Assembly: GCF_000025305.1 (NCBI RefSeq)
Contig: NC_013740.1
Location: 2,108,001 to 2,172,000 of the forward strand
Length of the DNA: 64,000 nucleotides
From: Acidaminococcus fermentans DSM 20731
GTDB lineage: Bacteria > Bacillota > Negativicutes > Acidaminococcales > Acidaminococcaceae
Reading direction: 5' to 3'
Shown: piece after piece, positions 1-7,749 of the stretch
How positions within the stretch are numbered: the stretch's first letter is position 1
Layout of the letters: each line of letters starts with the position of its first letter
Program-made: the position numbers and the translations under genes
Notes under the pieces: generated by a model
Told to the model about the DNA's origin: nothing
Seen by the model: only the letters and a program-made list of their open reading frames with translations
Database searches by the model: none

Positions 1-1147
1 GGGCGCTGACCAGCCGTTCCAGATCCTGGATCCGGTCCCCCATGGACAGGTAGGCCAGGATGTTGCCGATATCCCCGAACTCGATCTGGATGTCGTAGTC
101 ATCCCGGAGGATGTCGTACACTTCGATGCCGGCCAGGCCGATGTCCAGGGTGTGGATGCTCAGTTTTGTGTTGTCGAAATCAAAGACGGAATCCCCGTTC
201 ATCAGTTCCCGGCCGAAGGCGTAGTAGCCCCCGATGTTGTTGATTTCCTGCCGGGCGTATTCCGCCATATCCACCACTTTGTGGAAGATCTCCCGGCCGT
301 GGAGGGCCAGCCGCCGGCGGCTGATGTCCAGGCTGGACATCAGCAGGTAGCTGCCGGAGGTGGTCTGGGTCAGGTTGATGATCTGCCGCACATACCCGGC
401 GTGGACCTTGGGCCCGGTGAGCAGGAAGCTGGACTGGGTCAGGCTGCCCCCGCTTTTGTGCATGGAGATGGCGGCCATGTCGGCGCCGGCGGCCATGGCG
501 GATACGGGCAGGCCGCTGCCGAAGTAGAAGTGGGTGCCGTGGGCTTCATCCGCCAGGCACAGCATCCCCGCGTCATGGGCCATTTTCACAATGGCCCGGA
601 GATCGCTGCACACCCCGTAATAGGTGGGGTTGTTCACCACCACCGCCACCGCGTCCGGATTTTCCCGGATGGCCTTGGCCACTGCATCCCGTTTCATCCC
701 CAGGCTGATTCCCAGCCGCTTGTCCACATCCGGGTTCACGTACACCGGGATGGCCCCGCAGAGCACCAGGGCGTTGATCATGCTTTTGTGGACATTCCGG
801 GGCAGGATGATCTTGTCCCCCCGTTTGCAGGCGGACAGGATCATGGACTGGACAGCGCTGGTGGTCCCCCCCACCATCAGGAAAGCCTGGCTGGCCCCAA
901 AGGCGTCGGCGGCCAGCTGTTCCGCCTCCCGGATCACCGACACCGGATGGCACAGGTTGTCCAGGGGCTTCATGCTGTTTACATCCACCCCCACGCATTT
1001 TTCTCCCAGAAAATCCGTCAGTTCCGGATTTCCCCGGCCCCGTTTGTGGCCGGGCACGTCAAAGGGCACCACCCGCATCTTCCGGAACCGTTCCAGGGCC
1101 TCATAGATGGGGGCCCGATCCTGCTTCAACCGATATTGTTTTTCCAA
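1..1147 (-). CDS. Orn/Lys/Arg decarboxylase family protein, 3' end outside window
   Basis: PLP-dependent decarboxylase of the fold-type I Orn/Lys/Arg decarboxylase major-domain family (SpeA/LdcC-like); expected to make a polyamine or its precursor from a basic amino acid in the cytoplasm. About 382 residues are visible. Family signatures seen: VPGHKRG near residue 31, GGTTSA near 93, DEAHG near 200 (cofactor-ring Asp and His), and SMHKSGG with the Schiff-base lysine at about residue 231. The start is a TTG at 1147 with GGAGGG about 8 nt upstream; no better start exists because a terminator hairpin lies just upstream. The C-terminal domain is cut off by the window edge. Substrate (arginine, lysine or ornithine) cannot be decided from what is visible. 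The long leader upstream suggests regulated expression. Confidence 0.88.
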   Translation of the reverse strand, partial: MEKQYRLKQDRAPIYEALERFRKMRVVPFDVPGHKRGRGNPELTDFLGEKCVGVDVNSMKPLDNLCHPVSVIREAEQLAADAFGASQAFLMVGGTTSAVQSMILSACKRGDKIILPRNVHKSMINALVLCGAIPVYVNPDVDKRLGISLGMKRDAVAKAIRENPDAVAVVVNNPTYYGVCSDLRAIVKMAHDAGMLCLADEAHGTHFYFGSGLPVSAMAAGADMAAISMHKSGGSLTQSSFLLTGPKVHAGYVRQIINLTQTTSGSYLLMSSLDISRRRLALHGREIFHKVVDMAEYARQEINNIGGYYAFGRELMNGDSVFDFDNTKLSIHTLDIGLAGIEVYDILRDDYDIQIEFGDIGNILAYLSMGDRIQDLERLVSA

Positions 1148-1189
1148 GCTCTTTCCCTCCCCAGTATTGCTGCTGTCTCTGCTTCCTGC

Positions 1190-1224
1190 AAAAAAAACGC
1201 AAGCTGCCTCTTTGCAGCTTGCGT
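1190..1224 (-). terminator. Intrinsic terminator/attenuator before the decarboxylase
   Basis: On the minus strand an 11-bp stem (ACGCAAGCTGC, loop AAAGAG, GCAGCTTGCGT) runs straight into eight Ts. It ends about 25-30 nt before the ribosome binding site of the decarboxylase, so it either ends a separate small RNA or attenuates the decarboxylase mRNA. Confidence 0.85.
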
Positions 1225-1519
1225 AATAAGGTCTCATCCGGTATGGCGGTTTGCTTCTTTTCAGGGAATCTCCCCGTTACGAACGACTCTTATTGACCGT
1301 TTCACAAGTCTGCGCACAGACGCATTGCGGTTATGAAGTAACCAACTTATAAAAGTTGAACCCACAGGTTCAATCAATAAGGCTGCAAACCAGTTGCCGC
1401 CAGTTCGGCAGTGGACCCGGCTGTCCGTATGGCCTTGACCGGACAGCCGTCCCGAAAGACGTAATCTTGTCCAGTGGTCCGATGAAGGTTTTGAAAACAC
1501 GTGACCGAATTTTCAAATC
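1190..1519 (-). ncRNA. Structured leader RNA or small RNA upstream of the decarboxylase (unclassified)
   Basis: A strong promoter (1526-1554) and an intrinsic terminator (1190-1224) delimit a ~330-nt transcript with no convincing ORF. Internal stems include a perfect 9-bp GGCTGTCCG/CGGACAGCC pair, TTGAACC/GGTTCAA with a 4-nt loop, and TTTGAAAA/TTTTCAAA near the 5' end. I looked for consensus boxes of T-box, lysine, TPP, FMN, cobalamin, guanidine-I riboswitches, RNase P, tmRNA and SRP RNA and saw none. The TTGAACC hairpin resembles one in 6S RNA, but that is weak. It could be a cis-regulatory leader controlling the decarboxylase by termination, or an independent sRNA. Confidence 0.5.
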
Positions 1520-1525
1520 GTAAAA

Positions 1526-1554
1526 ATTTTAACATACCCCCACCCCGTTGTCAA
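1526..1554 (-). promoter_or_regulatory. Sigma-70-type promoter of the leader RNA
   Basis: Minus strand: -35 TTGACA (1549-1554), 17-nt spacer, -10 TAAAAT (1526-1531) preceded by TGT, giving an extended -10. Predicted transcription start near 1519. Confidence 0.75.
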
Positions 1555-1622
1555 TTTCATCTTGTCTTTCTCCCTTCCCCCGTGCTACCATGGGGACAGA
1601 CTTTTTGAAGGGAGCTGGTTGG

Positions 1623-2159
1623 ATGACACGGGAGGAATGGATACGGGCCCAGGTGCGGAACCCCTGGCACTGGGGGAGCCTGCTGGCCCTGTGGGGACTG
1701 GGGTATTACACCCTGGGCTGGGCGGGCCGGGGCCACTATACCGCCGCCATTGCGGGCTGGGTGCTGTTCCTTCTGGTGGAAACCGCCCCCATGCTCTGGA
1801 CCATGCTGGTCTTCACCGGGGCCATCCTGTTCCTGTCCCGGTTCTTTCCTCCGGCGGCCCTGATTTTCCTCATCATCGGCATCGTGTTCTTCATCCTCCG
1901 GATCCGGTACGTGATCCAGAACGCCCAGCTGCTGGCCAGCGGCTTCCTGGTCTATCTGCTGTACTACCATCTGTTTGCCGACCGGATGCGGCTGGGCTGG
2001 GCGCTGGTGGAAGCCTGCTACAAACTGGTGACTCTGAACCACCTGTTTGCCCTGGCAGCTCCGGCATTTCCTGGCCTACCCGGCCCTGCTCCTGGCCGCC
2101 GGTCTCCCGGTGCTCCTGGTCCACCTGCTGCTTTGGCTGGCCTACCGGAGGGGGTATGA
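1623..2159 (+). CDS. Membrane protein, N-terminal part (probably frameshifted)
   Basis: Unrecognised membrane protein. Starting at ATG 1623 (GAAGGGAGC upstream) it opens MTREEWIRAQ and then carries several hydrophobic segments (about residues 18-35, 40-80, 85-105, 110-125), consistent with four or so transmembrane helices. Hydrophobic, membrane-like sequence stops near base 2055, after which this frame becomes Pro/Gly/Ala-rich with no hydrophobic pattern and ends at 2159. The membrane-like sequence continues in the next frame (see 2047-2640). I therefore read 1623-2640 as one gene broken by a single frameshift or an indel error. An upstream in-frame start near 1590 is possible but less well spaced from a ribosome binding site. 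Confidence 0.6.
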   Translation: MTREEWIRAQVRNPWHWGSLLALWGLGYYTLGWAGRGHYTAAIAGWVLFLLVETAPMLWTMLVFTGAILFLSRFFPPAALIFLIIGIVFFILRIRYVIQNAQLLASGFLVYLLYYHLFADRMRLGWALVEACYKLVTLNHLFALAAPAFPGLPGPAPGRRSPGAPGPPAALAGLPEGV

Positions 2160-2640
2160 AAGCCGCAATGCCCTGACGGTGCTGTTCGGCCTGCCCCTGG
2201 TGGTGCTTTCCTTCCTGCTGCCCTTCCTGAAAATCCTGGGCGCCTTTGACGGGGCCGCTTTTACCGACGCCGGCCACACCGGGCACATGGGCGGGGACGG
2301 ATTCCATGGCACGGACGGATTCCATGGCACCCACGGGATCCAGACCACCGACGGCTTCCACGGCACCGGCGAGGTCCCTATGCCGGCAGATGGCCACCCG
2401 GTGCCCATACACCATGTGAACGGCTACTTCCGTTCCACCCCTGACGGGGGCACCACCTATGTGCAGCCCCATGTGGCCACCAATCCGGACGGCATCGTGG
2501 AAAACAACCTGTCCTGGCACGGTCTCCATCCCGCGACCGGACCGGAAGGAACCCCCCAGGCCCCATCAGCCGCCGGCCATCCGGTCCATATTCCCCACGT
2601 GGATACGGTGCCAGGGGTGGGAAAGGAGAAGAAGGAATAA
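2047..2640 (+). CDS. Membrane protein, C-terminal part with His/Gly repeats (probably frameshifted)
   Basis: Continues the upstream membrane protein in the +1 frame. It opens with a strongly hydrophobic stretch (FLAYPALLLAAGLPVLLV, then a second helix around FGLPLVVLSFLLPFLKIL), so it lacks a proper N-terminus, and the only nearby start is a TTG at 2047 without a clear ribosome binding site. After the membrane part come short degenerate repeats of the type GFHGT (DGFHGTDGFHGTHG and DGFHGTG), then a His/Pro-rich tail predicted to be soluble and possibly metal binding. Function unknown. Read together with 1623-2159 the intact product would be about 340 residues. Confidence 0.55.
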   Translation: MPWQLRHFLAYPALLLAAGLPVLLVHLLLWLAYRRGYESRNALTVLFGLPLVVLSFLLPFLKILGAFDGAAFTDAGHTGHMGGDGFHGTDGFHGTHGIQTTDGFHGTGEVPMPADGHPVPIHHVNGYFRSTPDGGTTYVQPHVATNPDGIVENNLSWHGLHPATGPEGTPQAPSAAGHPVHIPHVDTVPGVGKEKKE

Positions 2641-2691
2641 AAAAAAAGGCTGTGAAAAAATGATTTCTCATTTTTTCACAGCCCCTTTTTT
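2641..2691. terminator. Bidirectional intrinsic terminator
   Basis: A 16-bp perfect stem (2648-2663 with 2668-2683, core GGCTGTGAAAAAATGA) is flanked by an A-run on the left and a T-run on the right. It separates the convergent membrane-protein gene (+) and hydrogenase-like gene (-) and overlaps the stop region of the latter. Confidence 0.9.
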
Positions 2692-3946
2692 AATCAAACT
2701 TCCGGTCGTACAGATCACTCTTGGCCAGGAATTCCTCCACCGTAGCGAAGCCCAGCTTTTTCAGCAGCTCGATCACGTAGGGATTTTCCGCCGGGGTGTT
2801 GTACTGGGCCTCATCGCTGTAGGCCTGTACGTTCTTCTTGCCTTCCTCCCGGTTCACCAGGGCCTTGGGGCCGCCTACGCAGCCGCCCTTGCAGCCCATG
2901 CCTTCGAAGAAGTTCCCTTCATGGTTCCCCTTCAGGATGTTGTCGATCATGGCCCGGCATTCCGGCACGCTGTCCGCCCGGCGGATCTTCATTTCGATCT
3001 TCCGGTGGGGATTCAGCTTCTTCACCGTGGCATCCACAGCCGCCGCCACCCCGCCGGCATAGGCGTAGCGGATCCCGGCCTTGGAAGCGTGGGGCACATT
3101 GTCCTCTTCCAGGGAAGCCAGATCCAGTTTGGTGGTGGAGAACAGATCCCGGAGTTCTTCATAGGTGAGCACGTAGTCGATGGCACCCTTCAGATCCGGT
3201 TCCTTGATTTCCGCCTTCTTGGCCATGCAGGGCCCGATGAACACGGTCTTGGCTTCCGGATGGAGCACTTTTACCGTCCGGCCCCCGGCGATCATGGGAG
3301 ATACGGAACCGGGAACATTGGGCATCAGCTGATGGTACAGCCGGCGGATCATGGCGATCCACATGGGGCAGCAGCAGCTGGTCAGCTGGAAGTCCCCTTC
3401 CTTGTTGACGTTCTTGTCAAATTCAAGGGCTTCCTTCAACGTCAGGATATCGGCGAACACCGCCACTTCCAGCATCCCGGAAAAGCCCAGCAGCTTCAGG
3501 GCCGTCCGCAGCTTGCCGGCAGTGACTTCCGGACCGAACTGGCCGGAAAAAGCCGGTGCCACCAGGGCGTAGATGGGGGTATCCCCCTTCTTCAGTTCTT
3601 CCACCACCGGGATGATGTCCTTCTTGGTCTTCAGGGATTCCAGTTTGCAGGCATCCACACAGGCCTGGCAGCCCACGCATTTGTCCGGATCGATCTGGAC
3701 CCCGTCAGCGCTGGGGTGCATGGCATCCCACTGACACACCTTCACGCAGTCCGCCTGTTTGTCTTCAGAACAGGTGCAGGGTTTCACCCGCCACACCAGG
3801 CTGGTGTCTTCCGGATGGGCCAGACATTCGATCATCTTGGGATCGGCGTTTTCGATGTCTTCCACATTCTTCCCTTCCGCCGCCCGCTTCAGCATCTTGT
3901 GATACAGTTCATCCAGAGTCAGGTTCTTCGCTTTGCTTTCTTCCAT
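2690..3946 (-). CDS. [FeFe]-hydrogenase-like iron-sulfur protein (TSCCCPMW type)
   Basis: Cytoplasmic 418-residue protein with two N-terminal [4Fe-4S] motifs (C57, C59, C67, C71; then C90, C93, C96, C100) followed by the H-cluster domain. The three H-cluster signatures are present in variant form: L1 TSCCCPMW at 189-196, L2 IGPCMAKKAE at 237-246, L3 EGMGCKGGCVGG at 347-358. All four cysteines expected to hold the H-cluster are kept, but L1 has an extra Cys and L2 has GPC in place of the MPC of prototypical group A enzymes; the HydA at 50.4 kb has the standard motifs. It could be a group B-type hydrogenase working with ferredoxin, or a redox sensor. Start ATG 3946 has GGGGAG 6 nt upstream. It stands alone, with no partner subunit beside it. 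Confidence 0.82.
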   Translation of the reverse strand: MEESKAKNLTLDELYHKMLKRAAEGKNVEDIENADPKMIECLAHPEDTSLVWRVKPCTCSEDKQADCVKVCQWDAMHPSADGVQIDPDKCVGCQACVDACKLESLKTKKDIIPVVEELKKGDTPIYALVAPAFSGQFGPEVTAGKLRTALKLLGFSGMLEVAVFADILTLKEALEFDKNVNKEGDFQLTSCCCPMWIAMIRRLYHQLMPNVPGSVSPMIAGGRTVKVLHPEAKTVFIGPCMAKKAEIKEPDLKGAIDYVLTYEELRDLFSTTKLDLASLEEDNVPHASKAGIRYAYAGGVAAAVDATVKKLNPHRKIEMKIRRADSVPECRAMIDNILKGNHEGNFFEGMGCKGGCVGGPKALVNREEGKKNVQAYSDEAQYNTPAENPYVIELLKKLGFATVEEFLAKSDLYDRKFD

Positions 3947-4011
3947 GTTTTTCTCCCCTCATGCAGCGGGCTGCCGGTTGTACAGCCCCTATGGTTCCGC
4001 TTTACACATTC

Positions 4012-4035
4012 AAAAAATCTGCCAGCAGATTTTTT
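4012..4035. terminator. Intrinsic terminator after the ABC-F gene
   Basis: AAAAAATCTG, loop CCAG, CAGATTTTTT: a symmetrical 10-bp stem with T/A runs on both sides. It lies about 10 nt beyond the four-heptamer array 4046-4073 in the direction of the ABC-F gene and also faces the upstream region of the hydrogenase-like gene. Confidence 0.75.
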
Positions 4036-4045
4036 CATCCGGCCG

Positions 4046-4073
4046 CTGACCGTTGACAGCTGACCGTTGACAA
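4046..4073 (-). repeat. Four-heptamer array A
   Basis: Four consecutive 7-nt units on the + strand: CTGACCG, TTGACAG, CTGACCG, TTGACAA, preceded by GGCCG. It begins directly after the stop codon of the ABC-F gene and is followed (minus direction) by the terminator at 4012-4035. Same family as arrays at 5689, 31814 and 62738, which share the YTGACMG unit. Confidence 0.8.
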
Positions 4074-4074
4074 T

Positions 4075-5631
4075 TTATACGATTTTCGTGGACCATCCCT
4101 CAATGTTCCACACCTGGTCCACCCAGTCTTCGTAGAATTCCGGTTCGTGGGACACCAGCAGCAGGGTTCCCTTGTATTCCCGGAGGGCCCGCTGGAGTTC
4201 CTCCTTGGCCTCCACATCCAGGTGGTTGGTGGGTTCGTCCAGCACCAGCAGGTTGGCCGGCCGCTGCATGATCTTGCACAGCCGCACCTTGGCCGCCTCG
4301 CCCCCGGAAAGGGCGGTCATCCTGGTGGTGATGTGGTCATTGGTAAGCCCGCAGGCCGCCAGGGCTGCCCGGACTTCCGAATTGCTCATCCCCGGATATT
4401 CCTGCCACAGTTCCTCCAGGGCAGTGTTCTGGTTCCCCTTGGCGCTTTCCTGTTCGAAATACCCTACGGAAACAAAATCTCCCTGTTCCACGCTGCCGGC
4501 CACCGGGGGGATCATTCCCAGCAGGGTCTTCAGCAGGGTGGATTTCCCCAGGCCGTTGGTGCCCCGGATGGCGATTTTCTGTCCCCGTTCCAGCTTCAGG
4601 TCCACCTGTTTGGTGAGAGGTACATCGTACCCCAGCACCAGGTTGGAGGCCGTGAGCACGAACCGGGACGGGGTCCGGTCCTCCAGGAACCGGAAATGGG
4701 GTTTGGGTTTCTCCGCCCGTTTGGTGAGAAGCTCCATTTTGTCCAGCTTCTTCTGCCGGCTGTTGGCCATGCCCCGGGTGGCCACCCGGGCTTTGTTCCG
4801 GGCGATGAAATCCTGTTCCTTCTTGATTTCCGCCTGCTGCCGTTCATAGGCTGCTTCTTCCTGGCGCCGTTTCAGGGCCGCCATTTCCTCGAACTTTTCA
4901 TAGTTCCCGGTATACCGGTCCAGCTTCAGGTTGTCCACATGCCAGATGATGTTGGTCACCGCATTCAGGAAGGGCACGTCATGGGAAATCAGGATAAAGG
5001 CGTTTTCATAATCCTGGAGGTACCGGGTAAGCCACTGGATGTGTTCCGCATCCAGATAGTTGGTGGGTTCGTCCAGCAGCAGGATGTCCGGATTCTCCAG
5101 CAGCAGTTTGGTCAGGAGCACCTTGGTCCGCTGGCCCCCGGACAGTTCGTCCACCTTATGTTCCAGGCCGATGTCCCGGAGCCCCAGACCCCCGGCCACT
5201 TCCTCGATCTTGGCATCCAGGTTGTAGTAGTCCGCCGCTTCCAGCCGTTCCTGGATTTCTCCCACTTCTTCCATGAGCCGGTCCATTTCCTCCGGGGAAG
5301 CGCTTTCCATTTTGTCGTAATCCGCCAGCATCTCCTGTTCCTGTTCCACCAGGTCCTGGAAGGCGGTGCGTAGGGTTTCCCGGATGGTCATCCCGGGCAC
5401 CAGCACGGAATGCTGGTCCAGATAGCCAACCTTGGTCCGCCGGGCCCAGGTGACCTTCCCTTCATCCGGACTCAGTTTGCCGGTGATGATGGACATAAAG
5501 GTGGATTTTCCTTCCCCGTTGGCCCCCACCAGGGCCACGTGCTCCCCTTTTTCCAGGCGGAAAGAAACATCGTCGAAAATATCCCGTCCCCCATAACTGT
5601 GGGACAGATGGGCAACATCCAAAACGCTCAT
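4075..5631 (-). CDS. ABC-F family ATPase (YbiT/YkpA-like)
   Basis: Soluble 518-residue protein with two ABC ATPase domains and no membrane segment, the ABC-F layout; such proteins act on the ribosome (translation factors or antibiotic protection). Domain 1: Walker A GANGEGKST near residue 36, signature LSGGQ near 163, Walker B ILLLDEPT near 185. A charged linker with long helices (about 255-310, KRRQEEAAYERQQAEIKK) is the inter-domain P-site tRNA-interaction motif. Domain 2: GTNGLGKST near 358, LSGGE near 437, LVLDEPTNHLD near 460. It is monocistronic by appearance: a terminator and heptamer array follow, and the next gene upstream is divergent. Which ABC-F subfamily it belongs to, and whether it confers resistance, cannot be told from sequence reading alone. 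Confidence 0.9.
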   Translation of the reverse strand: MSVLDVAHLSHSYGGRDIFDDVSFRLEKGEHVALVGANGEGKSTFMSIITGKLSPDEGKVTWARRTKVGYLDQHSVLVPGMTIRETLRTAFQDLVEQEQEMLADYDKMESASPEEMDRLMEEVGEIQERLEAADYYNLDAKIEEVAGGLGLRDIGLEHKVDELSGGQRTKVLLTKLLLENPDILLLDEPTNYLDAEHIQWLTRYLQDYENAFILISHDVPFLNAVTNIIWHVDNLKLDRYTGNYEKFEEMAALKRRQEEAAYERQQAEIKKEQDFIARNKARVATRGMANSRQKKLDKMELLTKRAEKPKPHFRFLEDRTPSRFVLTASNLVLGYDVPLTKQVDLKLERGQKIAIRGTNGLGKSTLLKTLLGMIPPVAGSVEQGDFVSVGYFEQESAKGNQNTALEELWQEYPGMSNSEVRAALAACGLTNDHITTRMTALSGGEAAKVRLCKIMQRPANLLVLDEPTNHLDVEAKEELQRALREYKGTLLLVSHEPEFYEDWVDQVWNIEGWSTKIV

Positions 5632-5661
5632 GCAGGAACTCCTTCATCTTTGTTCATTCAT

Positions 5662-5676
5662 GCCAGCTTTGCTGGC
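5662..5676. other. Hairpin beside array B
   Basis: GCCAGC, loop TTT, GCTGGC. The same GCCAGC/GCTGGC stem occurs beside array E (8796-8811), suggesting it belongs to the repeated module. Confidence 0.5.
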
Positions 5677-5688
5677 CTCCTTGGGCCG

Positions 5689-5716
5689 TTGACAGTTGAC
5701 AGCTGACCGTTGACAG
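5689..5716 (+). repeat. Four-heptamer array B
   Basis: Units TTGACAG, TTGACAG, CTGACCG, TTGACAG, preceded by GGCCG as in arrays A and C. It sits between the divergent ABC-F and asrA genes rather than after a stop codon, and is followed by a GGTTGCTGC/GCAGCAGCC hairpin (5717-5737). Confidence 0.8.
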
Positions 5717-5737
5717 GGTTGCTGCCCCGCAGCAGCC
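5717..5737 (+). other. GCTGC/GCAGC hairpin of the heptamer module
   Basis: GGTTGCTGC, loop CCC, GCAGCAGCC: a 9-bp stem with one G-T wobble. Near-identical stems accompany arrays at 12411, 47897, 52191 and 62738. Confidence 0.55.
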
Positions 5738-5827
5738 TTTATAATCGATTTAGTATACCATAAAACCCCCGCCGGGTCCAATCCTCCCATCCGTTGCCGG
5801 GACAACAGACATCTGCCTGTACCGTAT

Positions 5828-5835
5828 GCTATACT
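5828..5835 (+). promoter_or_regulatory. Extended -10 promoter element for asrABC
   Basis: TGC TATACT (TG at 5827-5828, TATACT at 5830-5835), an extended -10 about 80 nt before asrA. No good -35 is seen at the normal distance, so an activator may be needed. Confidence 0.5.
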
Positions 5836-5914
5836 GTCCCCGATAGGGGTCTGCCGCATGGGCGGCGGGCCTGTGACCCACAACAGGATTCATGGAAAAC
5901 AAGGGGAGAAAAAC

Positions 5915-6934
5915 ATGGGTTATCAACTGACAAAGGAAGGGCTCCGGCAGGTCTTTGCCGCCTGGAGCCGGGAGTACGACATCTACGCTCCCAAACGGTT
6001 CGAAGGCACTGGCCGGTTCTCGGAAACCGACGTGATCCGCTATGGCACGGTTTCCGATCCGGAAGAAGTGATCTGGGACCAGCGGTCCGACTATTCCTGG
6101 AAGGAAGCGCTGCTGCCGGTGTGCCAGACCCTGCTGTACTTTACGGAAGACACGGTCACCGAAGCCCAGGACCCGGACCGGGGCAAGATTGTCCTGCTCC
6201 GGAGCTGCGACCTGGCGGCAGTGGAACGGTTCGACTACATCTTCCTCCAGAACGGGCCGGAGGATTCCTACTACAAAGCCCGCCGGGACAAGATCAAATT
6301 CGTCCTCATGGGCTGTGCGGAGTCCTTTGAGGGCTGTTTCTGCTGCTCCATGGGCACCAACCATGCCGATGGCTGGGACGGGGCCCTGAACCGGCGCCCT
6401 GAAGGATACCTGGCAGAAGCCCGGGACGGCTTCCTGGCGGACGCTCTGGCAAAAGCCGGCACCTCCTGTGGGGAGGTGGCCCCGGATGCGGTGGAAACCA
6501 ACGATTTCACCGTCACCGTACCGGACAACCTGACGGAAGCGGTGGCCAAAAGCACCATCTGGGACGAATACGACAAACGGTGCATCAAATGCGGCCGGTG
6601 CACCCTGGTGTGCCCCACCTGCACCTGCTGGTCCATGCAGGATCTCTACTACACGGAAAACGGCCAGGCCGGGGAACGGCGCCGGGTCCAGGCTTCCTGC
6701 ATGATCGACGGCTACACCGACGTGGCCGGGGGCCTGAAGTTCCGCCAGAAGGGCGGGGAACGGATGCGCTTCAAGGTGCTCCACAAGGTCCTGGACTTCA
6801 AGAAACGGGCCGGCTACCAGATGTGCGTGGGCTGCGGCCGCTGTGACGCCATCTGTCCGGAATACATTTCCTTTGTCCGCTGCATCGAAAAACTGGCGGA
6901 CGGCATGACGGAGGTTACGAAAGATGAAAAATAA
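5915..6934 (+). CDS. asrA: Anaerobic sulfite reductase subunit A
   Basis: Ferredoxin-like electron-transfer subunit of the AsrABC sulfite reductase (sulfite to sulfide, cytoplasmic). The 339-residue product has an N-terminal domain typical of the family (LRSCDLAAVERFDYIFL, where the AsrA/Hdr-type proteins keep RSCD) and two C-terminal [4Fe-4S] motifs: CIKCGRCTLVCPTC near 228 and CVGCGRCDAICPE near 305. The start at 5915 is chosen because AAGGGGAG lies at the right distance and the protein then begins MGYQLTKEG; the longer frame from 5858 adds 19 unconserved residues. Its 3' end overlaps asrB by 11 nt, so the two are translationally coupled. Confidence 0.92.
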   Translation: MGYQLTKEGLRQVFAAWSREYDIYAPKRFEGTGRFSETDVIRYGTVSDPEEVIWDQRSDYSWKEALLPVCQTLLYFTEDTVTEAQDPDRGKIVLLRSCDLAAVERFDYIFLQNGPEDSYYKARRDKIKFVLMGCAESFEGCFCCSMGTNHADGWDGALNRRPEGYLAEARDGFLADALAKAGTSCGEVAPDAVETNDFTVTVPDNLTEAVAKSTIWDEYDKRCIKCGRCTLVCPTCTCWSMQDLYYTENGQAGERRRVQASCMIDGYTDVAGGLKFRQKGGERMRFKVLHKVLDFKKRAGYQMCVGCGRCDAICPEYISFVRCIEKLADGMTEVTKDEK

Positions 6935-7739
6935 CACCTATCTGCCTTTCCGGTCCGAGATCCTGGAAGTGATCAAACATGCGGACCTGGAATATACCTT
7001 CCGGATGGCCTATGACCGGGGTGCGGAACATCCGGTGAAGCCGGGCCAGTTCTTCGAGATTTCCATCCCCAAATACGGGGAGGCCCCCATTTCCGTCAGC
7101 GGCATCACCGACCATTCCCTGGATTTCACCATCCGGAAAGTGGGCAGCCTGACCAACGAAATCTTTGAAAACTACGTGGGCAGCCATTTCTTTCTCCGTG
7201 GACCCTACGGCAACGGGTTCGATGTGGACATGTTCAAGGGAAAGGAAATCATCCTGGTGGCCGGGGGCTCCGGCCTGTCCCCCATCCACGGGGTCATCGA
7301 CTACTTTGCGGACCATATGGATGAATGTGAACGGCTGACGGTAATCGTGGGCTTCAAGTCCCCCCATGACATCCTGTTCCGGGATGACCTGAAACGGTGG
7401 AAAGCAAGCGGCATGAACCTGATCTACACCGTGGACAAGGCCGATGACGACCCGGACTATGACGGCCATGTGGGCCTGGTGACCCAGTACATCCCGGAAA
7501 TGAACCTCCAGGATCCGGACAACGCCATCGCCGTGGTGGTGGGCCCGCCCATGATGATCAAATTCTCCATCAAGACCCTGCTGGGCCTGGGCTTCGACGA
7601 AGAAAAAGTCTGGGTCTCCGAATCCCGGAAGATGTGCTGCGGCGTAGGCAAATGCGGCCACTGCCGGATTGGGGAAATCTACGTGTGCCAGGATGGACCG
7701 GTGTTCAAATACACCCAGGTCCGTTCCTTCATTGACTAG
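6924..7739 (+). CDS. asrB: Anaerobic sulfite reductase subunit B
   Basis: FAD/NAD(P)H-binding reductase subunit that passes electrons to AsrA and AsrC. The 271-residue protein has the ferredoxin-reductase layout: an FAD-binding barrel with GQFFEISIP (about 39-47) and RGPYGNGF (about 92-99), an NAD-binding domain opening with IILVAGGSGLSPI (about 108-120), and a C-terminal [2Fe-2S] cluster loop CCGVGKCGHC (about 239-248) plus a later Cys in YVCQDGP, as in dihydroorotate dehydrogenase PyrK and AsrB. It overlaps asrA by 11 nt and is followed 10 nt later by asrC. Confidence 0.93.
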   Translation: MKNNTYLPFRSEILEVIKHADLEYTFRMAYDRGAEHPVKPGQFFEISIPKYGEAPISVSGITDHSLDFTIRKVGSLTNEIFENYVGSHFFLRGPYGNGFDVDMFKGKEIILVAGGSGLSPIHGVIDYFADHMDECERLTVIVGFKSPHDILFRDDLKRWKASGMNLIYTVDKADDDPDYDGHVGLVTQYIPEMNLQDPDNAIAVVVGPPMMIKFSIKTLLGLGFDEEKVWVSESRKMCCGVGKCGHCRIGEIYVCQDGPVFKYTQVRSFID

Positions 7740-7749
7740 GAGGCGTGCC

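Noticed and set aside
1261-1500. 79-residue minus-strand ORF inside the leader RNA
   Set aside because: Lacks a ribosome binding site, consists of hairpin-forming sequence, and lies between a promoter and terminator of an RNA leader; no domain recognised.
1190-1519. T-box, lysine, guanidine or RNase P RNA
   Set aside because: The diagnostic boxes (for example GGGTGGNACCGCG for T-box, GAGGAAAGTCC for RNase P) were not found on either strand.
2459-4063. 534-residue plus-strand ORF
   Set aside because: Antisense to the hydrogenase-like gene, His/Gln/Gly-rich composition typical of GC-rich reverse frames.
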